Source: Acidimicrobiaceae bacterium (GTDB taxonomy: Bacteria > Actinomycetota > Acidimicrobiia > Acidimicrobiales > Aldehydirespiratoraceae). Taken from it: DNA of 64,000 nucleotides. The stretch covers positions 62,001-126,000 of the forward strand of contig VXTM01000007.1 of NCBI GenBank assembly GCA_009837445.1, written 5' to 3'. Positions 24,630 through 33,198 of the stretch are shown piece after piece; the first letter of the stretch is position 1; each line of letters opens with the position of its first letter. Below the pieces are notes generated by a model. It did no database searches and was not told the DNA's origin. It was given only the letters and a program-made list of their open reading frames with translations. Position numbers and translations under genes: made by a program.

Positions 24630-26171
24630 TTGGACCAGTCACAGCCGCCAGCACAAGCTCCAGCCGCCGTGATGCGGTCGGTGTCACGTCGCTTCGGCGA
24701 GACCGTCGCGCTGGACGGCGTGGACTTCGAGGCGCGCCCCGGCGAGATACACGCTCTGCTCGGGGCCAACGGGGCAGGCAAGACGACGCTCATGCGGATA
24801 CTGGCCGGCCTCGACCGCCCCGACACCGGGACTGTCGAGGTATTCGGCCAGCGCATAGAGAACTTCGAGCCCGGACCCATACGAGCACTCGGAGTGGCGC
24901 TGGTTCAGCAGCACTTCACGCTGGTGCCCACCCTGACCGCGTCGGAGAACCTGGTGCTGGCCCGTCCCGAGGGAGCGCTCCTGCCCCCCGGCCGGACGGC
25001 CGGCGTACGGGTCCAGAAGCTGGTCGAGCAATTCGGTCTGGAGGTGCGCGACGGGGTGCCCGCTTCGCAGCTGTCGGTGGGCGAGCGACAGCGGCTCGAG
25101 ATCCTGCGGGCTCTCGACGCCGACGCCAAGATCCTCCTGCTGGACGAGCCGACCGCGGTGCTGACCGACGTCGAGGCCGAACGGCTTCTCGGCGTGGCCC
25201 GCGCCCTCGCCGACCAGGGTCGGGCCCTGGTAGTGATCACCCACCGTCTTGCCGAGGTCGAAGCCTGCGACCGGGTGACGGTCCTGCGGGAGGGGATCGA
25301 GGCGATAAGCGACGGCGCGGTCGACGGTTACACCCGGGCCGATCTGGCCTCGGCCATGATCGGTACCGACACCTCGGGAACGATCACGGCGCGGACCAGC
25401 CGCCGAACCCAGGCAGCCCCGGTTTGCCTGCGGGTCCGGGACGTGTCGCTGGGACGGGTGTCCAGCCTGTCTCTCGACGTCGGCGAGGGCGAGATCGTGG
25501 GCATCGCCGGTGTCGACGGAAACGGCCAGTCCGAGCTGGAGGCGGCCCTGTCGGGCAGGAGCGCAGCCGAGTCGGGCGAGGTCTCCATCAGCGGAGAACC
25601 GATCGCTCCCGGAGACCCGCGGTCCCGCCGGGGTCAGGGCCTGGCCTACATCCCGTCGGACCGCTATTCGTGGGGCCTGATCGGGCCGATGGACCTCGCG
25701 GACAACCTCGAACTGGGCCGGGTCCTCCCCATCCGGCCTAATCGACCCGCCCGCCACAAGGCAGCCCGCCCGTCACTGGACCACTGGGATGTGCGCACAG
25801 CCGGGCCGCACGCCAGAACGAGCTCCCTGTCGGGCGGCAACGCCCAGAAGCTGGTCCTGGCCCGGGAGCTGGACGAGCACCCCAGCGCGGTGCTGGCGTG
25901 CTACCCGACACGGGGCCTCGATCCCGAGGCGGCCGACACGGTGGCCACCCGTCTCGTGGCCGCAGCCGAAGCCGGCTGCGCAGTCCTGTGGATCGGAGCT
26001 GAGCTCGACGAGTTGCTGGCGGTGTCCGACCGGATCGAGGTGCTGTACGACGGCACCCTGTTCGGCCCGTACCTGCCGCCCTTCGACCGGGCTGCAATCG
26101 GCCTGGCCATGGCGGGCGACGCGGCCGACAGGGCCCGCTCCGCAACCGGCGGGGAGGCGGGCCCGCCATGA
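24630..26171 (+). CDS. BMP-type ABC transporter, two-domain ATP-binding protein
   Basis: A 513-residue double ABC ATPase of the sugar/nucleoside class. Domain 1 has Walker A GANGAGKTT, signature LSVGERQR and Walker B LLLDEPTAVL. Domain 2 (from about 265) has the degenerate Walker A GVDGNGQSE, signature LSGGNAQK and LACYPTRGLDPEA, as expected for this family, in which domain 2 is often non-catalytic. Start is TTG at 24630, 35 bases after the lipoprotein stop. It powers the two permeases that follow. Confidence 0.92.
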   Translation: MDQSQPPAQAPAAVMRSVSRRFGETVALDGVDFEARPGEIHALLGANGAGKTTLMRILAGLDRPDTGTVEVFGQRIENFEPGPIRALGVALVQQHFTLVPTLTASENLVLARPEGALLPPGRTAGVRVQKLVEQFGLEVRDGVPASQLSVGERQRLEILRALDADAKILLLDEPTAVLTDVEAERLLGVARALADQGRALVVITHRLAEVEACDRVTVLREGIEAISDGAVDGYTRADLASAMIGTDTSGTITARTSRRTQAAPVCLRVRDVSLGRVSSLSLDVGEGEIVGIAGVDGNGQSELEAALSGRSAAESGEVSISGEPIAPGDPRSRRGQGLAYIPSDRYSWGLIGPMDLADNLELGRVLPIRPNRPARHKAARPSLDHWDVRTAGPHARTSSLSGGNAQKLVLARELDEHPSAVLACYPTRGLDPEAADTVATRLVAAAEAGCAVLWIGAELDELLAVSDRIEVLYDGTLFGPYLPPFDRAAIGLAMAGDAADRARSATGGEAGPP

Positions 26172-26202
26172 CGAAGCTCACGCGCACCACCCGGCTACCG
26201 CG

Positions 26203-27339
26203 ATGACGTCCTCCGAAACGCGCCAGCCCACTTCCGGGACGACCCCCTCACCGGAGTCGACTTGGCCCCCGAAACTCGACGGCTGGCTGGACGCGGTGGC
26301 CCGCCGGGCCACCGCCGAGGGGATCCTGTCGTCGATCCTGGTGCCGGTGGTCTCCGCGCTGGCAGCGCTGCTAGTGGGCGGCGTGCTGATAGCCATCGAC
26401 GGCGTCAACCCGCTGTCGGTGTACCACGCCATCCTCCAAGGCGTCTTCACCAAGTCGAGGGGGTTCAGCTACACGGCCACGGTGGCGACCCCCCTGGTGC
26501 TGATCGGCGTCGGCTATGCGCTGGCCTACAGGGCCCGGGTGTTCACCATCGGCGGCGAGGGCCAGTACCTGGTGGGCGCGGTGGCGGGCACGGCCGTAGT
26601 GACCGCAGGCGGCATCGGCGACCTTCCCCGCGTAGTGCTCATCGTGATAGGCCTCGGTGCGGCCATCGTGGCCGGAGCGCTCTGGGGAGGGCTGGCGGGA
26701 GTGCTGGCCAACCGGTTCGGGGCGAGCATCGTGATCTCCACGCTGATGCTGAGCTTCATCGGCGACAGCCTCCTGCAATGGGCGGTTCGCGACGGCATCC
26801 GCGACCCGGAGTCCTACAACGCCAACAGCCGGCCTATCACGGCGGCCGCGCTACCCAGCTTCTTCGGGCAGAAGACCCACCTCGGCTTCCTGTTCGCTCT
26901 GGTTCTGGTGCCCATCGCGTGGTGGCTCATCCGGCGGCACCGCTGGGGGTTCCGGATCGACGCCCTCGGCCACAACCCGGGAACGCTCGACGCCAACGAG
27001 TTCTCGTCGGCCAGGGTCACGCTCAGCGTCCTGGTGGTGGCCGGCGGCCTCGCCGGCCTTGCCGGGATGGTCGAGACCACCGGTGTGAACATCCGCCTGG
27101 GTCAGGAGGCCTCGGTCGGCTACGGCTGGGACGCGATCATCGTGGCGCTGATCGGCCGCCTCCATCCCGTCGGGGTGCTGATCGCGGGGTTGGGCATGGC
27201 CGGGCTCACAATCGGCTTCGAGTCGGCCCAGCGCCAGTTCGAGCTGCCCTCGTCGCTGGTGTCGCTTATCACGGCCTTCGTCATCATCTTCGTGGTGTGG
27301 GGAGACGCCATCGCGGCCCGCTGGAAAGAGACCCGCTGA
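26203..27339 (+). CDS. BMP-type ABC transporter permease 1
   Basis: A 378-residue permease of the NupP/YufP type (BPD_transp_2 family) with about nine membrane segments. GGEGQYLVGA and the EAA-like region around GHNPGTLDANEFSSARV are characteristic. The ATG at 26203 (MTSSETRQP) begins a hydrophilic N-terminal tail of about 40 residues. Its stop overlaps the next permease start (TGATG). Together the two permeases form the membrane channel of the importer. Confidence 0.9.
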   Translation: MTSSETRQPTSGTTPSPESTWPPKLDGWLDAVARRATAEGILSSILVPVVSALAALLVGGVLIAIDGVNPLSVYHAILQGVFTKSRGFSYTATVATPLVLIGVGYALAYRARVFTIGGEGQYLVGAVAGTAVVTAGGIGDLPRVVLIVIGLGAAIVAGALWGGLAGVLANRFGASIVISTLMLSFIGDSLLQWAVRDGIRDPESYNANSRPITAAALPSFFGQKTHLGFLFALVLVPIAWWLIRRHRWGFRIDALGHNPGTLDANEFSSARVTLSVLVVAGGLAGLAGMVETTGVNIRLGQEASVGYGWDAIIVALIGRLHPVGVLIAGLGMAGLTIGFESAQRQFELPSSLVSLITAFVIIFVVWGDAIAARWKETR

Positions 27340-28211
27340 TGGACACGCTGTTCAGCATCGCCACCGTCGAGGCCGGTATCCGGCTGGGTCTGCCCGTAGC
27401 CCTCGCCGCGCTCGGCGCCATCATCAACGAGCGCAGCGGCGTGCTCAACCTCGGGCTCGAGGGGATGATGCTCTCGGGCGCCCTCGGGGGCTACATCGTG
27501 AACGACGCCACCGGTTCCCCGTGGATCGGCCTGCTTGCCGGTCTACTGGTGGGCGCCTTGACCGGCGGCGTGTTCGCCGGCTTGGTGGTCACCTTCCGGA
27601 CCAGCCAGGTGGTCACCGGGATCGCCTTCACCATCGTGGCCATCGCCGCCACCACCTACCTGTTCCAGCTGCGCTGGGACATCGGCGAGCTGCCGCCGCG
27701 GGTGGAGCGGCTGGGCATGTGGCCCCTGGTCGCTCTGACCCTGGTGTGCGTGGCGGGCGTGTGGTTCCTGTTCCGCCGCACGACGCTCGGCTTGACGATC
27801 AGCGCGGTCGGGGAGTCGCCCGAGTCGGCCGACGCTCTGGGCTACAACGTTGTCCTCATCCGCTGGATGGCGACCATCGCCGGGGGCGCCCTGGCCGGTC
27901 TGGGCGGCGCGGTGCTGGTCAACGGGCCGCTGGGGCTGTTCATCGAGGAGGTCACCGCCGGCCGGGGCTGGGTGGCCCTGGCGCTGGTGGTGTTCGCCGG
28001 ATGGCGGCCGGTTCCTGCGGTGGCCGGCGCCTTCCTGTTCGGGTTGTGCGACGCGGCCCAGCTGCGCCTTCAGGGGACAGCCACAGAGGTGCCCTACGAG
28101 GTGTTCCTGGCGCTGCCGTATGTGGTGACGCTGATCGCGCTGGTGGTCAGGGCCAGGCGCAGCCACACCCCCGCCGCCCTCGGCGATCCCTACGTGCGGG
28201 GAGCCGCCTGA
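27339..28211 (+). CDS. BMP-type ABC transporter permease 2
   Basis: A 290-residue partner permease (NupQ/YufQ type). The N-terminal GAIINERSGVLNLGLEGMML is a strong family signature, and GESPESADALGYNV is the coupling-loop region. About eight membrane segments are visible. It ends 20 bases from the convergent GST-like gene, which means the importer operon and the Ndm-like operon meet tail to tail. Confidence 0.92.
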   Translation: MDTLFSIATVEAGIRLGLPVALAALGAIINERSGVLNLGLEGMMLSGALGGYIVNDATGSPWIGLLAGLLVGALTGGVFAGLVVTFRTSQVVTGIAFTIVAIAATTYLFQLRWDIGELPPRVERLGMWPLVALTLVCVAGVWFLFRRTTLGLTISAVGESPESADALGYNVVLIRWMATIAGGALAGLGGAVLVNGPLGLFIEEVTAGRGWVALALVVFAGWRPVPAVAGAFLFGLCDAAQLRLQGTATEVPYEVFLALPYVVTLIALVVRARRSHTPAALGDPYVRGAA

Positions 28212-28231
28212 GCGCTACCCCGCCAGGCCCG

Positions 28232-28876
28232 CTACGCCCGGGCCGGCGCCGCGAAGAAGACTCCCGGCATTGGTGTGAAGCCGTCGATGCGCTTGACCCG
28301 GTCGGTCCAGCGGTGCAGGGCCGGGTAGTCCTGCCGGCTGACGCCGCCCTCCTCCGACAGGATCACGTCCGGGAACAGGGCCAGGTCGGCGATGGTGGGA
28401 TGGTCGGTCGGGACCAGCCAGTCGTAGCCCTCCTGCTCGGCGAACCAGAGGTGCTCGTCGGCCACCCGGAACAGCCGGTGGGCGCCGGCGCGGACCGCGT
28501 CGATGTCGAAGTCGTAGTGCAGCGAGTCATGCAGCCGGGCGGCCGAGGCGGTGCTGGTGGTGCCCTCGCAGAACAGCAGCCACTGGGCCGTCTTGGCCAG
28601 CAGTTCGGGGTCGCTGGTGGGATACCACCGGCCGCTCGGGTCGTACCTGGCGGCCAGGTAGATCAGGATGGCATGGGCGTCTCGCACCATGAAGCCGTCG
28701 TCGTCGAGCACCGGGATGTGCCCCAGCGGGTTGATCTCCAGGAAGGCCTCGGACTTGTGCTCCATGCCCGGGAAGAACTCGATGGTGACCGCCTCGTAGT
28801 CGAGGCCGAGGATGCTGAGGAACAGGCGCTGCTTGTAGCAGTTGGCCGACAGCTCGTAGTTGTAGAGCTTGATCAC
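28232..28876 (-). CDS. glutathione S-transferase-like protein (NdmE-like position)
   Basis: A 214-residue GST-fold protein: thioredoxin-like N-domain (IKLYNYELSANCYKQRLFL, cis-Pro region HIPVLDDDGF, then RDAHAILIYLA) and helical C-domain. The GTG at 28876 has GGGGAGGA upstream. It is the last gene of an operon with a Rieske-containing reductase and a Rieske-less oxygenase. In Pseudomonas putida the GST-like NdmE is needed to assemble NdmC with NdmD, so a structural role is likely here. A true glutathione-dependent activity is less expected, because most actinobacteria use mycothiol. Equivalence with NdmE rests on context. Confidence 0.85.
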   Translation of the reverse strand: MIKLYNYELSANCYKQRLFLSILGLDYEAVTIEFFPGMEHKSEAFLEINPLGHIPVLDDDGFMVRDAHAILIYLAARYDPSGRWYPTSDPELLAKTAQWLLFCEGTTSTASAARLHDSLHYDFDIDAVRAGAHRLFRVADEHLWFAEQEGYDWLVPTDHPTIADLALFPDVILSEEGGVSRQDYPALHRWTDRVKRIDGFTPMPGVFFAAPARA

Positions 28877-28887
28877 CGCGTCCTCCC

Positions 28888-30690
28888 CTACAGGTCGAGC
28901 ACGAGGCGATCGGAGGTCGCCCGGGACACGCAGGTAAGCATCCGGTCGCCGGCCGCCCGCTCCGAGCGACTCAGATAGACGTCCTGGTGGAGGATCTCGC
29001 CTTCCAGCACCGACGCCAGGCAAGTGCCGCAGGCACCCTGCTCGCACGACGACGGCATGTCTATGTCGTGCGCTCGCAGCGCCTCGAGCACGGTCTGGGC
29101 CGACTCGACCCGAAGCGTCAACCCGGAGCGGGCCAGCGCCACATCGAACGCGGTGGAGTCGTCGATCTCGTTGGGGTTGGCGAAATACTCGAAGTGCACC
29201 GACTCCTCGGGCCAGCCGAGTTCGTCGGCGATCCCGGAGGTGGCCTCGATCATCGGTGCGGGCCCGCACACGTACAACTGAGCCGAGAGGGTGTGCTCGC
29301 CCAGGATCCGCCCGATCTCTTCGGTCGTCCGCTGCGGCGACAGCCCCAGATGCTCGACCACGGAGTCACCGCACGACGACACCAGCTCACCGAACGGCAG
29401 GAACCGGCGGTCCCGGACGAAGACGTGCATCTCGAAAGCCAGACCGGACTGGCGCAGCGTCTGGGCCATCGACAGCAGCGGGGTGATCCCGATCCCGCCG
29501 GCCAGCAGCACCGTGCGCTCGGACGCCCGGCTGAGGGTGAAGTTGTTGCGGGGCTCCGAGATGGCCAGCACGTCACCCTCGCGGACCGTCTCGTGGAGGC
29601 ATACCGATCCACCGCTGGACTCCGGCTCGAGCTTCACCCCGATGCGGTAGCAATCCGACTCGCCGGGACCGTTGGTCAGCGAGTATTGGCGGACCAGGCC
29701 GTTGGGCAGGTGGACGTCGATGTGGGCGCCGGCCTGGAATCCGGGTAGCGGCGAGCCGACCGGCTCCAACTCGAAGCCGGCCACGTCGGCGGCTGCGGAC
29801 CATTTGCGGGCGACCCGGACACGCAGCGGCGCCCTCCGGCCTGCGCCCAGCTCGGGCATGCCGGACAGCTCCACGGTCACCGGCACGATCTCCACTTGGA
29901 TCGGCTCCGGCATCGGCTCGAGCGCGGCCTGCTCCTCGACCCGGTCGCGCAGCCGGCTCAGCAGGTGATTGTGGTGCCGGAGCACGGCGAGGCGAGACGG
30001 CGCGGGCGGCCGGGCGTCGAGCACGCCCCGGATCACGCTGCGGTGGGCGTCGACGGGCTGGACCCACAGCACGACGTGCGTCTCGTCGTCTCCGTCGGCG
30101 GCTCGCAGAGTGACCCGCAGGTCGTCCCGCTCCACGGTGGCCACATCCCATTCGCCCACGGGGGATCGGTACGAGCGCCAGTCCGCGGCGGCACCGGGGT
30201 GTTGCGTCACTGCCGCGGACGGCTGGAACCGGTAGCCGGCCAGCGCATCGGCCACCTTCGCGGGCGGGGCGTTCACAACGATGGGGCGCAGCGGCGTGGG
30301 AGCGCCCGCCTCCAGCAGGTCCACGGCCGGAGGGCCGGCCTGCCCGGAGTCTTGCGGCTCGACGGATCCCCACACCAGGCCGTAGCGCTCGGCCACCGGG
30401 TAGGTGCGGTTGCAGACCGAGCGGGCCGGGGCGTCGGCGGGATGAGCGGGGATGTACGTGCAGCCCGCGGTGCGGTTGGCGTAACGCCATCCGTGGTAGC
30501 GGCACATGAGCTCGGCGCCGTCGTTGATGCCCAGGGTGAGCCGGCTCCCCCGGTGCAGGCAGCGGTTCTCCCAGAGGTTGACGGCGTCGTCGTCGGCCCG
30601 CCAGGCGACCAGCTCGCGGCCCGAGATCTGAGCGTGGTATGTGGTGCGGTAGGTCAGGTCGGCCGATGACGCGACCGGATGCCACGTCAT
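28888..30690 (-). CDS. NdmD-like reductase: Rieske domain + FMN/NAD reductase + plant-type ferredoxin
   Basis: A 600-residue electron-transfer fusion. Residues about 1-115 form a Rieske domain with ligands Cys44-x-His46 and Cys63-x2-His66 (CLHRG, CRYHGWRY). Residues about 120-260 look like a remnant of a Rieske-oxygenase catalytic domain without the iron motif. A ferredoxin-reductase-like part follows: RQYSLTN (334-340, FMN binding), GGIGITP (398-404, NAD binding), CGPAPM. The C-terminus is a plant-type [2Fe-2S] domain with Cys549, Cys554, Cys557 and Cys587. Ordinary VanB/PDR reductases lack the Rieske domain; NdmD has it, at a similar length. It overlaps the upstream oxygenase gene by four bases. 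Confidence 0.93.
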   Translation of the reverse strand: MTWHPVASSADLTYRTTYHAQISGRELVAWRADDDAVNLWENRCLHRGSRLTLGINDGAELMCRYHGWRYANRTAGCTYIPAHPADAPARSVCNRTYPVAERYGLVWGSVEPQDSGQAGPPAVDLLEAGAPTPLRPIVVNAPPAKVADALAGYRFQPSAAVTQHPGAAADWRSYRSPVGEWDVATVERDDLRVTLRAADGDDETHVVLWVQPVDAHRSVIRGVLDARPPAPSRLAVLRHHNHLLSRLRDRVEEQAALEPMPEPIQVEIVPVTVELSGMPELGAGRRAPLRVRVARKWSAAADVAGFELEPVGSPLPGFQAGAHIDVHLPNGLVRQYSLTNGPGESDCYRIGVKLEPESSGGSVCLHETVREGDVLAISEPRNNFTLSRASERTVLLAGGIGITPLLSMAQTLRQSGLAFEMHVFVRDRRFLPFGELVSSCGDSVVEHLGLSPQRTTEEIGRILGEHTLSAQLYVCGPAPMIEATSGIADELGWPEESVHFEYFANPNEIDDSTAFDVALARSGLTLRVESAQTVLEALRAHDIDMPSSCEQGACGTCLASVLEGEILHQDVYLSRSERAAGDRMLTCVSRATSDRLVLDL

Positions 30691-31595
30691 GCGGCCTCCG
30701 GGACGACGCCGTAGGTGATGCCGAGGTCCGACAGCCACCGCCGGTACGTGATCGAGGACTTGTCGGCCCGGATCGGCGTCTCGGCCCGGGGGGCGAGGGG
30801 AAGACGCCGGGGCATCTGGTTCTCGATGATCGGCTTGTCCTGCCCGAAGATCTTCTGCTGGAAGATCTTCAGCTCGGAGTCGGTGTTCGTGTGGTCGACC
30901 ATGCACAGGAAGTTGTGGGCCACGATCTGCTCCTCGGTCACCGCCTGGACGAAGATGGCGATGGCGTCCAGGCGGCTGGGGTCGGGCGGCGCCGTCTTGT
31001 AGAGCATGGCCACGTAGGGATGCGGAACCCGGTAGGTGTACTCGGTCATCTGGCCCTTGGTGGCGGCCAGCGCCGCGAGCGGTTGGTAGAACAGGCAGCG
31101 GGTGGCCAGGACCTCGTTGTCCTCGGTGATGTCGACGTCGTACTCGACCACCTCGGTATGGGGCTCGACACCGAGGATGCCGGTGTGAACGTACGGGAAG
31201 TGGCCCATGTCGAGGAAGTTCTCCACGGCCCGGGGCGCCGAGGTGTGCACCCCGATCGAGGCGGCCGCGAAAGTGCGGCGGTCGGATTCGTCGAACTCGG
31301 GAATGGAGAACAGCCGGTCCGGCGGGTCTCCGTACGAGGTCCAGATGAAGCAGAACCGGTCGATGACGGGAAGACGCTCAGTGATCCGGGCTGCGTCGAC
31401 GGGCATGCCCGGCCGGAGCGCCGGATCGGCTCGCCACACGACGGGCTGACCGTCACCGTCGAGGGTGTAGCTCACCGGGCTGCCGAGCAGTCGGGTGGTG
31501 TGGACCCGGCCCGGCTTGATCTCGGCCGCGGCAGAGATCGGGTGCCACATGTCAAGGACCACTGGATCGGTACACGGACTCGCTACTCGGGCCAC
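30687..31595 (-). CDS. Rieske-type non-haem oxygenase subunit lacking its Rieske cluster (NdmC-like)
   Basis: A 302-residue catalytic subunit related to VanA-type demethylases. The mononuclear iron site is intact: Asn126-x2-Asp129-x2-His132-x4-His137 in ENFLDMGHFPYVHTG, with Asp253 in FGQDKPIIENQ as likely third ligand. The N-terminus starts as a normal Rieske oxygenase (MWHPISAAAE, LLGSPVSYTL) but jumps from VVWRADPALR to LPVIDRFCFIW, so the CxH/CxxH cluster segment is missing. This is the NdmC arrangement, with the cluster supplied by the NdmD-like partner encoded next. GTG at 31595 has GGAGG seven bases upstream. Expected reaction: O2-dependent N- or O-demethylation; substrate unproven. 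Confidence 0.9.
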   Translation of the reverse strand: MARVASPCTDPVVLDMWHPISAAAEIKPGRVHTTRLLGSPVSYTLDGDGQPVVWRADPALRPGMPVDAARITERLPVIDRFCFIWTSYGDPPDRLFSIPEFDESDRRTFAAASIGVHTSAPRAVENFLDMGHFPYVHTGILGVEPHTEVVEYDVDITEDNEVLATRCLFYQPLAALAATKGQMTEYTYRVPHPYVAMLYKTAPPDPSRLDAIAIFVQAVTEEQIVAHNFLCMVDHTNTDSELKIFQQKIFGQDKPIIENQMPRRLPLAPRAETPIRADKSSITYRRWLSDLGITYGVVPEAA

Positions 31596-31678
31596 AGCTC
31601 TGCCTCCAAGGGTTCTGATCGCACCAGACCCAGACTACGTAGGACGCGTGCGCTGAGTCTTGCCGAAGGGTCTCGGTG

Positions 31679-31698
31679 AGTATCCCACACCGGATACT
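31679..31698. promoter_or_regulatory. inverted-repeat operator candidate
   Basis: AGTATCC (31679-31685) and GGATACT (31692-31698) form a perfect 7-6-7 dyad in the 144-base divergent spacer between the NdmC-like and YbdK-like genes. Two 8-bp palindromes, CTACGTAG (31635-31642) and GACTAGTC (31701-31708), lie nearby. Confidence 0.4.
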
Positions 31699-31739
31699 GC
31701 GACTAGTCTCGCCGCGGCCACGGGATAGGAGTACGGGCA

Positions 31740-32876
31740 ATGGACGAGCCAGCCTGGACGATGGGCATCGAGGAGGAGTACCTGCTCGTCGAGCGCGACA
31801 CCGGGGCCCTCATCACCAAGCAGCCTGCCGGCCTGCTGGAGAAGGTGGCCGACCTGCGCCACGGTCTGGTGGCCCGGGAGCTGTTCAGCTCGCAGATCGA
31901 GATCGGCACGGGCGTGTGCACCAACATGAAGGAGCTGCGGGCCGACATCGGGCTGTTGCGCCTGGCGGTGACCGAGGCCGCCGCCGAGTACGGCATGGTA
32001 CCCATCGCAGTCTCGTCCCATCCGTTCGCGAGGTGGCACTCGCAGCAGTACACCGACGCGGAGCGCTACCAGGCCCTCACCAGGGATCTGCAAGCCGTGA
32101 GCCGACGCATGGTCATCTCCGGTCTGCACGTCCACGTCGGCATCGAGGATCCCGACCTGCGGATCGATCTGATGGACCAGGTCGTGTACTTCCTGCCCCA
32201 TCTGCTGGCCCTGTCGACCTCGTCGCCCTTCTGGGAGGGGCGCGACACCGGTCTTAAGTGCTACCGCTTGGCGGTGGGAGAGGCGCTGCCGCGCACCGGG
32301 TTCCCGGAGAAGTTCAGCTCGTGGTCGGACTTCGAGCGCCATGTGGACGTGCTGGTGCAAGCCGGGATCATCGAGGACTCCACCATGGTGTGGTGGCACA
32401 TCCGCCCGTCGGAGCGCTACCCCACCGTGGAGATGCGGGTGACCGACCTGCCCACCAGGATGGAGGACACCATCGCGCTGGCCGCCATGTACGTCTGCCT
32501 GATGAGGATGCTCTGGCGGCTCAAGCTGGAGAACCGCCGCTGGCGCAGCTACGCCAACTTCCTGCTGTCGGAGAACCTGTGGCGGGCCGAGCGCTACGGG
32601 ATAAGCGGCGAGCTCATGGACTTCGGCAAGGGCGTGCTGGTGCCCTTCGTCGACCTGCTGGAGGAGCTGATCGAGTTGGTCATGCCCGACGCCGAGGCCC
32701 TGGACTGCACCGAGGAGATCAAGCACACCCGCACGATCTGCGAGCGGGGCACATCCGCCGACCGCCAGCTCGCGGTCTACCACGGGGCGCTCGGGGAGGG
32801 CGCCACCGAAGACGAGGCCCTCAAGGCCGTGGTCGACTTGCTGATAGCCGACACCCTCGCACCCCCCAGCAGATAG
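31740..32876 (+). CDS. carboxylate-amine ligase, glutamate-cysteine ligase family 2 (YbdK/EgtA-like)
   Basis: A 378-residue ATP-dependent ligase of the GCS2 family, which joins a carboxylate (often glutamate) to an amine. TMGIEEEYLLVE opens the protein, as in YbdK; SGLHVHVG and RPSERYPTVEMRVTD are further active-site segments. AGGAG precedes the ATG at 31740. Family members include weak gamma-glutamylcysteine synthetases and EgtA of ergothioneine synthesis. It is divergent from the Ndm-like operon. A link to glutathione-like thiol supply or to gamma-glutamylation of amines is possible. Confidence 0.88.
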   Translation: MDEPAWTMGIEEEYLLVERDTGALITKQPAGLLEKVADLRHGLVARELFSSQIEIGTGVCTNMKELRADIGLLRLAVTEAAAEYGMVPIAVSSHPFARWHSQQYTDAERYQALTRDLQAVSRRMVISGLHVHVGIEDPDLRIDLMDQVVYFLPHLLALSTSSPFWEGRDTGLKCYRLAVGEALPRTGFPEKFSSWSDFERHVDVLVQAGIIEDSTMVWWHIRPSERYPTVEMRVTDLPTRMEDTIALAAMYVCLMRMLWRLKLENRRWRSYANFLLSENLWRAERYGISGELMDFGKGVLVPFVDLLEELIELVMPDAEALDCTEEIKHTRTICERGTSADRQLAVYHGALGEGATEDEALKAVVDLLIADTLAPPSR

Positions 32877-32879
32877 CCG

Positions 32880-32903
32880 CCCCGGCCGGCGGGTCCTGGC
32901 ACG
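32880..32903 (+). repeat. dispersed intergenic repeat, copy 3
   Basis: Starts four bases after the YbdK-like stop codon and matches 20618-20641 at 23 of 24 positions. Confidence 0.55.
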
Positions 32904-32916
32904 TTTGGCGCGCGCC

Positions 32917-32922
32917 TATGCT
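32917..32922 (+). promoter_or_regulatory. -10 box for leaderless small membrane protein gene
   Basis: TATGCT, six bases, then GTG at 32929, without a Shine-Dalgarno. Confidence 0.45.
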
Positions 32923-32928
32923 GGCGGC

Positions 32929-33186
32929 GTGGCCGGAGCGGTGGTGATGGTGATAGTGCTGGTGGTGCTGTTCCCAGTGGCGGTGCTGGTGGGCAGCGGA
33001 ATCCTGGCCGCGGCTCTGGGGAGCTTCCTGAAGGCTGACTCAGACGCCGCCAACCGCAGCGACGACGGCCCCAACGAGTACCTGGAGCTGGCCCGCAAGG
33101 AAGCCGAGACCGGCTATCCCCAGCTCGATGACGGGCACGGCGGGCGCCGGCGGCTCAACCTCCCAGGACGCTTTCGCCGTTCCTAG
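32929..33186 (+). CDS. small single-span membrane protein
   Basis: An 85-residue protein of unknown function. Residues about 1-30 (VAGAVVMVIVLVVLFPVAVL onward) form one transmembrane helix, and the remainder is a charged cytoplasmic tail (DSDAANRSDDGPNEYLELAR) ending in an Arg-rich segment. The GTG at 32929 follows a TATGCT -10 box by six bases, so translation is probably leaderless. It converges with the xanthine-dehydrogenase-like gene 12 bases away. I do not recognise a family. Confidence 0.65.
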   Translation: MAGAVVMVIVLVVLFPVAVLVGSGILAAALGSFLKADSDAANRSDDGPNEYLELARKEAETGYPQLDDGHGGRRRLNLPGRFRRS

Positions 33187-33198
33187 AGGCCACGATGC

